Shown here: positions 45,210 through 52,689 of the stretch, one piece after another
Numbering within the stretch: position 1 is the stretch's first letter
Layout: each line of letters starts with the position of its first letter
Origin: Agapanthus africanus
Taxonomy: Eukaryota > Streptophyta > Magnoliopsida > Asparagales > Amaryllidaceae
Length of the DNA stretch: 64,000 nucleotides
Direction of reading: 5' to 3'
NCBI GenBank assembly: GCA_030015575.1
Contig: JASDDO010000006.1
Span: forward strand, 374,626,137-374,690,136
Notes under the pieces: model-generated
What the model saw: only the letters and a program-made list of their open reading frames with translations
What the model was told of the DNA's origin: nothing
Database searches by the model: none
Made by a program: the position numbers and the translations under genes

Positions 45210-47613
45210 GTGTCTCTACTGAAGAGGCTATTGCTGCCTCCCTGAAAACCTTCCAGGAGGAGGAGGAGAAGCGTGCCTTAGCAGGCGCTGGTATGTTTCA
45301 CCCCTTTCTCTTTTATAAGGAAAGTTTGTTGTCTTTTTATGATGGTCAACCTAACCTTCTTTCGTTTCTTAGCAGGGGTTATATCAGTTGATGCGGGGAT
45401 CCTTCCCGAGCCTGTTACTGAAGTCCCGGCTTCGTCAAAGTTGCCGCAAGAGCCTCGGCTTGACAAAACGACGAGGGATGCCCTGAAAACCTTAGAGGCT
45501 TCCCTATTCACGGACGAGGACACCTCAATTAGGGAAGCTCTAGTGGCATCCGTCTCAACGGCTCGGGAGGAGCGGAAGCGGTTGAGACGCGAAGCAAAGG
45601 CGCGTAGAGTTGCTTTGGCCGCGGGAGCGGGTCCCAGTACCATTCCTCGCGCTGACACTCCTTCTGGAGAGGCCCCTGTCGCCCTGTCTACTGCTTATAG
45701 GCAAGTGGCGCGCGCGGCCCGAAGTGCAAACAATAAATCCCCTTCAGGTAGCATCTCTTTCAGAACCTTGTTGTAAGAATTATTATAAAGCCATTGGATC
45801 ATATGCATTCCATCTTGCAGGACCAAGTCCGACTGAGGGGGAGGCGGAGACCGTCGGACCCCAGGAAACGGCGGAAGCGGCGCCTGCCGAACCTGAGCCG
45901 ACGGTGGGCACCGTCGTCGGGGCCACGGTGCCTGAAACAGAAGTTGAAGGATCCGCCGCCGAGAAGGTCATTGATGCCGCGTCTGAAGTGGCGGCAGATG
46001 AGATGACTGTCGAGCCGAAGGCAGTAGAAGTCGAGGCGCTTGAGGCTAGAGACGTCACGGTGCCGATGGACGAGACAATCGTGACCGCAGAAACCGAGGG
46101 AGTATCGGGTGAGGCGGCCACGATTCCTGAGGAGGAGCGAACCGCTCTTTCTCAGGAATCTGGTAAAACTCCGATCATAGCCCTCCCAGCGTATGGTTCA
46201 TTGCCGTCTCCCAGGCTCGCGAGCACAACAACGGTTTCCATCGAGTCGGGTGATGAGGCTATGGGCGGTGGTCTCATGTCGATGGATGAGGGGATTGTTT
46301 CAGTTTCTGCTGGTAGCTCGTCAGGTAAAATTTTTTGTCACCAGCGTTCCCCCCTTTTTTATATATCTTGCGATCTCTTCTAACAAGCTTGTCTTTGCAG
46401 GTGCGGCCAGTGCCGATGCTCCTTTGCTCGAGGGGGCACCGTCGACTACTGCTTTGGCGGTGGTCACCTCCCCGCCTTCCCTTGTACCATCACGGATGTT
46501 GGAAGGTATGGATTCACGACTCATGCATTAATCTTTCAAAAATGTAGCTTTGTACTAACGTTATACCATTGTGCCTTTGCAGGAGTGCTCTTCGATCATT
46601 TATATCAAGTGTTGCTCCCACACTTCTCTTTCCCATCCGAGCTCGCTTCTCCTTCTGGTGGCGCCGGTGAGTATACCTTCACTATAATATCTTTACTTAC
46701 CCCCTTTTTTCTAGCAATGGGATAATTTCTGACTTTTCCTTTTCTTTATTGCAGTGCCACAAATCGAAGGAGGGGATGCAAGACCTGCCGCGCCACCGGC
46801 CCTTCCGGCTTTACCGTCCGTTGCAGCTGGTATAATAAATTTCCTTTTTTGGTAATCCTTCAACATCTTCTGAACCATCGTTTAACCATGTTTTGTTTTG
46901 CAGCTATTGTTCCGGCTCCGGTCCCCTTTGAGGGTCGCGTCCTTTCACCGGCAGGCCCTTTCTTGAGACGTCCATCTTCCAAGGGTGCTGCGATGAGTTT
47001 GGGCATGCTGAGCGGGTACATTGAAGAGCTCAATATAGACGCTCTCCCTTCTGCCGTAGATTTCGCTGCGGAGGTTAACCCGATGTTGGCGGCGCTCGTA
47101 AATTTTCATAACGAAGGCGTCGTCGAATCTTGGGTTAACCACTGCAGGGGGATCGAGGCCTGTCTAAATCGGCTGGAGTCGACGCGCCCTTCTCCCGAAG
47201 TTTTAGCTCTGAGCACCCAACGCACAACTTGGCTCGAGAAAAGCACTTCGCACCTCCGCCACTTGGAACAAGAAGCAGCTTCAAGACTAAGGGAATGCCA
47301 AAAGGCCTCGAACGAAACGGCCCATCTGCGTGCTGAGGTTGAGGCAAATGCTGCCTAAGTGAAGACTATCTTCGAGGGTCTCTTGGAGCGTATCTCCCAT
47401 GGGCTAAACTTGAAGCGGAAGCTTGACGTAGCTGAGCGCAATACTCCAAGTCGGGAAGCTGCCTATCAGGTCGTCAGGGAGCAGCTTGCGTCGGTCTTGC
47501 AGCAGCGAGTCCAAGTGGAGGCAGAGCTGGCGGTAGTAGCCGATCGAGAGAAGACGTGGAAGGAAGTATGCGAGCAATTGTTAAATCTATGCAAGACGCT
47601 TCCTTCCCAGTAA
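45210..47613 (+). CDS. antisense gene 1, exons 3-9
   Basis: Predicted exons 45210-45290, 45376-45747, 45821-46324, 46401-46505, 46583-46666, 46754-46829 and 46904-47613. They are separated by introns of 73-87 bp with GT/AG ends and pyrimidine-rich 3' sites. Every junction is phase 1 and exons 3-7 are multiples of three (81, 372, 504, 105, 84). Exon 8 is 76 bp, one base too long, so it shifts frame. The product is acidic and rich in Ala, Glu and Pro (EAAPAEPEPTVG), ending in a coiled-coil-like exon 9 (LRHLEQEAASRLRECQKASNETAHLRAEVEA). A TAA at 47356-47358 interrupts exon 9; the same frame continues to TAA 47611-47613. An AATAAA lies at 47706. The splice model is inferred. Confidence 0.6.
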
Positions 47614-47705
47614 TTTCTCCTTGTATCATTTGTACTTGTAAAATATATGTATATATTTTTTTTATTCTTTAGTACAATGTATCATGTACCCAGTCAATGT
47701 TCATG

Positions 47706-47711
47706 AATAAA
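47706..47711 (+). terminator. polyadenylation signal of antisense gene 1
   Basis: AATAAA in GTTCATGAATAAAAGATACA, about 95 bp after the last stop codon and followed by a T-rich stretch. Confidence 0.5.
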
Positions 47712-47831
47712 AGATACACATTTTTGTAACGTCCTGTGTCATTTCTTCGCCTTTTTTTTTCTCTTTTCAGCATGACATATTTAATACACCTTATTGACAG
47801 ATAACTTCATTTCTCCCAGAGATAACGATGG

Positions 47832-48044
47832 CCTAGACTGCAGGTTCAGATCTGCCGCCTAGGACTTTTCAACTGTATGAGCCGTGAGGGTCTCATAGAG
47901 ACTTTTCTTCCTACGGATCGAGAGGATCTCGTAGGCGGGCTTTCTCCTTAGGAATCGTAGGGATTCTTAAGTGTGGTTTTCTCTTATAAGTCGTAGGGAT
48001 CTTATTAGAGAATTTTCCCTCTTACGAGTCGAGAGAATTCGTAA
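47832..48044 (+). repeat. hairpin array 1 (variable stems, constant loop)
   Basis: Six consecutive stem-loops about 35-40 bp apart: CCTAG/CTAGG, TATGAG/CTCATA, CCTACG/CGTAGG, TTAGGAATC/GATTCTTAA, CTTATAAG/CTTATTAG and CTTACGA/TCGTAAG. Loops in units 2-6 are variants of TCGTGAGGAT; spacers are variants of TTTTCTCC. The array follows antisense gene 1. Array 2 (49829-50042) repeats the same order. Confidence 0.85.
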
Positions 48045-48744
48045 GCGGTTGTTTCCCTCCTCGTCGAAATTCGACTTCGGAAAGTGAGACCCGTGAATAG
48101 TATGCAAGAGACCATTTTGGATTGACTTGCAGGGCCCCATTGCTTAAGAAGCAAGCTCTTTAGTCCTTGCTGTCTGAGACTTCATCTTGCAGATTAAGAA
48201 GCAAGTTCAATTTGTTGAAGAAATCCCTTTTCTGAAAGATTTGGCGGGATTTCTCCCACCATCGGATCTTTGATCTAGGGGACTTCTGTTTTATAGAAGA
48301 TAATAACCGAAAAGATTTCTTCAGAACCTTTTTGTTTAGCGCGAATGCTCCAGGATATGACGCGTGTCGCACAGCAGACAGTGCAGCGCAACTGCGCTAG
48401 CACATCTACGCCGACACGTGTCATGCAGCGCACGACGCATACACCGTTGAAGCGTTGCTTCCCTTGGTTTTGCTTGAAACAGAGCTTTGCTTTGGCTGGG
48501 TGCGCTGCTTTGGGGTGCTGCGCTGATGCGTTTGCGCTGGACACGTGGCGTGTAGCGAGCAGCGCAACGCAACTGCGCTAGCGCTTCCATGCTGAAGCGT
48601 CGCTTCTTCAAGACAGAGCTTTGCTCTAATCGGGGAAGGATGAAGCGTTGCTTCATTTCCTGTCTCGGAATTCGAACGGACATTCGCTCCAATTAGGGTA
48701 AACTACCGTGACGACTCTTGGGAGTCGAAGAGGCACTTGAGGCC

Positions 48745-48752
48745 TATAAATA
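48745..48752 (+). promoter_or_regulatory. TATA box of antisense gene 2
   Basis: TATAAATA in GAGGCCTATAAATAGGACCT, closely matching the gene 1 promoter. The upstream block 48205-48740 is a diverged copy of 41400-42030 that includes U3-derived sequence and G-boxes (CACGTG at 48414 and 48542). Confidence 0.65.
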
Positions 48753-48887
48753 GGACCTTTGGTCCCCCTCCAGATACTTATCATCTTCCAGATTTCCATT
48801 TTTGAAGACTTCAGAGCTTTGTTCTTGCCTTTAAGAACTCCGGTGCCTTGCTCCTTTTTTTTTTAAAGTTTTTTAGAAGAACTTCAG

Positions 48888-49035
48888 GTAAAATCGATTC
48901 TTAGATCAATCTTAAATAGCAGAGCTCTCGTCTAGTGGGTTTCATCTTTGAACACAGTTTTGCTCTCTAGGAATTTAGTCATCCATGTATATTATTGCTT
49001 TTCCGTCGTTGATCTTCCTGTAATATTTTCTCCAG
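48888..49035 (+). other. predicted 5' UTR intron of antisense gene 2
   Basis: Starts CTTCAG/GTAAAATC and ends TTTTCTCCAG, 148 bp; the ATG follows at 49041. The position relative to TATA and ATG matches gene 1. Confidence 0.6.
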
Positions 49036-49040
49036 GCATA

Positions 49041-49550
49041 ATGGCGGCGGTGCATCTATACAGTCTGCACGAGTTCATTACCTACGATGATATCCGCGCT
49101 CAGGGTCGTCAACAAAACCAGGAGTTTACAGATGCCGAATGTGCAGAAGTTATGGGTCGTCTGAACGCAAGCGGTGGTTGGCTGTTGCCTCGGCGTTCGG
49201 CTCTTTTGAAAGTCGTGCTGGGAGCAATATGGAGGGCACTTCCGGTTCTTCACGAGGCCCTACCACTCAATGCGCTGGATGATGCCGAGGACAAGGTGCA
49301 TTCAGTGCACCTGACAGGGCTGATCTCAAAGAAGCAACGGAACGACCTCGTTGACATCCTGCATCAAGTGTTTCAGCAGACGACGATCGTTGCTACTTAT
49401 CAAAGGCCGGAAGGGCTTGCCGATGATATCGACACCGAGGAGCGCGAAAGACTGCGCATAAGAATAATTAGAAAGGCTAGAAGAACTCTGGATGGCCTTA
49501 CTTTTGATTTCCTCAATCCGTGCCCCGGATCCGAGGTTATACCGTTGTAA
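49041..49550 (+). CDS. antisense gene 2: unknown 169-residue protein
   Basis: Intact frame from ATG 49041 to TAA 49548-49550. I chose this ATG because it lies five bases after a good 3' splice site; the frame itself is open further upstream through the predicted intron. The protein begins MAAVHLYSLHEFITYDDIRA. It is mostly polar and probably helical, with a basic C-terminal segment (RERLRIRIIRKARRTLDGL), and shows no signal peptide, membrane segment or zinc motif. I do not recognise a family. It has no frame damage, unlike gene 1. Neighbours are its own TATA box upstream and hairpin array 2 downstream. It could be a regulator of the element, but nothing in the sequence shows this. Confidence 0.6.
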   Translation: MAAVHLYSLHEFITYDDIRAQGRQQNQEFTDAECAEVMGRLNASGGWLLPRRSALLKVVLGAIWRALPVLHEALPLNALDDAEDKVHSVHLTGLISKKQRNDLVDILHQVFQQTTIVATYQRPEGLADDIDTEERERLRIRIIRKARRTLDGLTFDFLNPCPGSEVIPL

Positions 49551-49828
49551 TATTTTGAACAATGTTTCTCATGCATTATTCTTATTCTTGTAAAAACTTT
49601 TAGCGGTATGAATGAAAACCCTCCCCCTTTTCTATTTCAGCTTGTCTTATTTCTCGTCCTGAGTCCTCTGTCCATGCATAAATGAATGCGTCACGCATGC
49701 CAGATCAGATGTAGAACGGATATTCTTTCTGTCATCTTCTTTCTTTTAATGTCAATAGGCTGTCTTAATAATCATGGTTGATGGATGTCTAAAACGAGTA
49801 TTCCGACTTCCTCAGGAAATAGCGATGG

Positions 49829-50042
49829 CTTAGGCCGCAGGTTCAGGTTTACCGCCTAAGACTTTTCAATTCTATGAGCCGTGAGGGTCTCATAGAGGCT
49901 TTTCTCCCTACGGATCGAGAGGATCTCATAGGTGGATTTTCTCCTTAGGAATCGTGAGGATTCCTAAGTGTGGTTTTCCCTTATAAGTCGTAGGGATCTT
50001 ATAAGAGAATTTTCCCTCTTACGAGTCGAGAGAATTCGTAAG
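49829..50042 (+). repeat. hairpin array 2
   Basis: Stems CTTAGGC/GCCTAAG, CTATGAG/CTCATAG, CCTACG/CATAGG (one mismatch), CTTAGGAATC/GATTCCTAAG (perfect 10 bp), CTTATAAG/CTTATAAG and CTTACGA/TCGTAAG, with loops close to TCGTGAGGAT. It lies behind antisense gene 2, as array 1 lies behind gene 1. A shared tail (GAGACCCGTGAATAGTATGC...) follows both arrays. Confidence 0.85.
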
Positions 50043-50193
50043 CGGTTGTTTCCCTCCTCGTCGAAATTCGACTTCGGAGAGTGAGACCCGTGAATAGTAT
50101 GCAAGAGACCATTTTGGATTGACTTGCAGGGCCCCATTGCTCAAGAAACAAGCTTTTCAATCCTTGCTGTCTGAGACTTCTTCTTACAAATTG

Positions 50194-50931
50194 AGATGAA
50201 TCGGGAATTTGCTCGCGGAGAGGGTGATGGCTCTGCGAGTTGACATGAGTTAAGAGGCTCTCATCACGGAGTGTTTGTATCCGTGAATCGAGGAGTTTGC
50301 TAGGGATTATTTGTTTCCCGAGCACCAAGGATTATTTGTTTCCTTGGGGTTTGAAACGAGTCGAAGAATCCCACGGAGGCGCTGGTGGCTCGGCGGGTCG
50401 ACGCGAATCAGGAGTCTCTCGTCAAGGAATGTTTGTATCCGTGAGTCGAGGGATTTGCTAGGGATTATTTGTTTCCCGAGCGCCAAGGATTATTTGTTTC
50501 CTTGGGGTTTGAAACGAGTCGAGGATTCCCACGGAGGCGCTGGTGGTTCTGCAGGTCGACGCGGATCAGGAGGCTCTCGTCAAGGAGTGTTTGTATCCGT
50601 GAGTCGAGGGATTTGCTAGAGATTATTTGTTTCCCGAGCGCCAAGGATTATTTGTTTCCTTGGGGTTTGAAACGATTCGAGGATTCCCACGGAGGCGCTG
50701 GTGGCTCTGCAGGTCGACGCGGATCAGGAGGCTCTCGTCAAGGAGTGTTTGTATCCGTGAGTCGAGGGATTTGCTAGGGATTATTTGTTTCCCGAGCGCC
50801 AAGGATTATTTGTTTCCTTGGGGTTTGAAACGAGTCGAGGATTCCCACGGAGGCGCTGGTGGCTCTGCAGGTCGACGCGGATCAGGAGGCTCTCGTCAAG
50901 GAGTGTTTGTATCCGTGAGTCGAGGAGTTTG
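50194..50931. repeat. 158-bp tandem repeat, four units plus one diverged unit
   Basis: Units at 50303, 50461, 50619 and 50777, exactly 158 bp apart; a diverged partial unit precedes (50194-50302). Each unit contains two hairpins with the same loop: GGGA-TTATTTGTT-TCCC and CCAAGGA-TTATTTGTT-TCCTTGG. A third, CACGGA-GTGTTTGTA-TCCGTG, is perfect in the diverged unit and has one mismatch in the others. The 102-residue plus-strand ORFs here are repeat artefacts. Confidence 0.9.
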
Positions 50932-51399
50932 TTTGGAGAGTATGGCTCCTTCTTTGTTTACGCCCTTGGATTGTATACAGGGATCGATGTGATCTTAACT
51001 GTAGGGCCAAAATTTTATCGTCATTATTTTTTGTTTTATTTCCGCGATGCTCTATCATTTCAGCTTTTATATCGCGAAGGTCGCGATCGCCCAATCATTT
51101 CGGCTATTTTTCGCGGTGCCCAATTATTTCGGCTGTTTATTTTATTTCCACTCGCTGCTTTTTATTGCGAGTTGCCCAATCATTTCGGCTATTTCTTCAT
51201 GCATATATTTTTACTTGCCGCTTTTTTTTTTTTTGCAAGTTGCCCCATCATTTCGGCTATTTCGTATGCATGTACGGTCTACTGGCTTTTCGCCGTGAAC
51301 CTGAACTTGGACACTGATTTTGGCATCAGCACCGCTACAACTGGGATGTTGCCAGGAGCGAATCATCATTTGCTTCTGTCATTGTCGAACAAAGGAGGC
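50932..51399. other. T-rich stretch with repeated 'catttcggctatt' phrases, no gene
   Basis: About 450 bp with several copies of a phrase like CCCAATCATTTCGGCTATTT and CGCGA/TCGCG arms. The plus-strand ORF here continues from the 158-bp repeat and has low-complexity F-rich content, so I do not call it coding. Confidence 0.5.
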
Positions 51400-51615
51400 T
51401 TAGCGACCAGGGTTAGGGTCCTGTCGACTAAGGCTTTTGACTATATGAGCCGTAAGGGTCTCACAAAGCTATTTCTCTCTATAAGTCGTCAGGATCTTAT
51501 AGGTGTATTTTCTCCTTAGGAATCGTGAGGGTTCCTAAGTGTTTTGTTCCTCTGTAAGTCGTAAGGATCCTACAGGAGGGTTTTCTCTTTGCAAATCGAG
51601 AGGATTTACAAGGGT
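51400..51615 (+). repeat. hairpin array 3
   Basis: Begins with CTTAGCGAC/GTCGACTAAG, then TGAG/CTCA, CTATAAG/CTTATAG, TTAGGAA/TTCCTAA, CTGTA/TACAG and a weaker TTGCAAATC/GATTTACAA. Loops again resemble TCGTGAGGAT. The order of stem types is similar to arrays 1 and 2, with diverged stems. Confidence 0.75.
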
Positions 51616-51737
51616 TATGCGAACATATCCCCAGTCACGGATGGACCTTGGTTAGGAAAATGTTTATTCGCGCCTGTGGATTGTATACAAGGGTCAGTAT
51701 TGAGCCACTTGTAGGGCAATATCGAAAGTTGTGGGGG

Positions 51738-51960
51738 TTGCTTAAGCACAGGTTTAGATCTCTGTAACTTAAGACTTTCAAACCTTACGAGCCGTGAGGG
51801 TCCCATAAGAGCGTTCTCCTTACGAGTCGTGAGGATCTCGCAAGTGTATTTTCTCCTTAGGAATCGTGGGGATTCCTAAGTGTGTTGCTCCCTTGTGAGT
51901 CGTAAGGATCTCACGCGGGTGGTTTCTCCTTATAAGGTCGAGAGGACCCTATAAGTGTCT
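51738..51960 (+). repeat. hairpin array 4
   Basis: Starts with CTTAAG/CTTAAG, then weaker TTACGA/CATAA, CTTACGAG/CTCGCAAG, TTAGGAATC/GATTCCTAA, GTGAG/CTCAC and CTTATAAGG/CCCTATAAG. It is the fourth copy of the array between gene 2 and pol. A related hairpin CACGGA/TCCGTG with a 17-base loop follows twice (52034 and about 52397). Confidence 0.75.
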
Positions 51961-52198
51961 TTTAACGAGGTTGCGCCCTTTCGGGTTTTCACAAACACTC
52001 GACGGTAGTCCTGCTGTTTTTACTCACGGAGCCCTTTCAGGTTTTCATCCGTGCCTTTTTTTGCTTATGGACATACCGTTTTTTTTTTACCCTTTGTTAT
52101 TGAGATCCTGACTTTGCAACTCCCCATATTAATAATAATTACGATATTTATAACAAGTATATATGGTTTTACCAAATCCCACTCCATATATCATATGG

Positions 52199-52272
52199 TG
52201 TTAGCAGCATACTCATTGGTAATACCTTGCATTGCTGAACCAAGCCACCAGAGTTCGAATCCCATACCCCAC
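52199..52272 (+). ncRNA. tRNA-like sequence (degenerate, SINE-like)
   Basis: Plus strand has CTCATTGGTAATACC (A-box-like) and GAGTTCGAATCCC (B-box-like) at tRNA spacing. Stems are poor. The flank at 52273-52315 resembles copia LTR sequence (compare 3618-3660), so a small composite insertion is possible. Confidence 0.35.
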
Positions 52273-52515
52273 ATACTTTTGTGCACTTGATTGTATCATG
52301 TTTGATAATACATGGAAATCTTTCTTCTTTTTTTTTTACGAGGTCGCGCCCTTTCGGGTTTCACGAACACTCGCCGGTAGCCCTGCTGTTTTTACTCACG
52401 GAGCCCTTTCGGGTTTTCATCCGTGCCCCTTTTTGCTTATGGGCATACCGTTTTTATTTTATTTTATTTTTATATATTTTTTTATATCTCGTCAGTCCAA
52501 AGATGCTGCGGTAGT

Positions 52516-52596
52516 AGTTTAAAGACGTTTCGGTCTGCTATTAGTTTAAGGACATTTCGGTCCGCTGTTAGTTTAAGGACATTTCGGTCCGCTGTT
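52516..52596. repeat. three internal 27-bp repeat units near the end of pol
   Basis: Same unit as the LTR array. The first unit has AGAC-GTTTCG-GTCT where the others have GGAC...GTCC; both arms changed together. It lies about 90 bp beyond the pol stop codon. Confidence 0.85.
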
Positions 52597-52689
52597 GAGA
52601 AGCTGGCTACTGCTTATAAAGTTTGAGCTTATGAAGATAGCGAGCGAACATAGTCGTCGTCATCTATCGTTGACCTAGGCTGTGGCTCA

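Noticed and set aside
45783..46121. Minus-strand Ser/Ala/Thr-rich ORF
   Set aside because: Shadow of exon 5 of the plus-strand gene, caused by its GC-rich Ala/Glu codons.
50311..51519. Plus-strand ORFs of 102-244 residues over the 158-bp repeat
   Set aside because: They repeat the same peptide because the DNA repeats, the frame shifts between units (158 is not a multiple of three), and no family match is seen.
47832..51960. CRISPR-like arrays
   Set aside because: Plant nuclear context; units are hairpins with variable arms and no conserved repeat with unique spacers.
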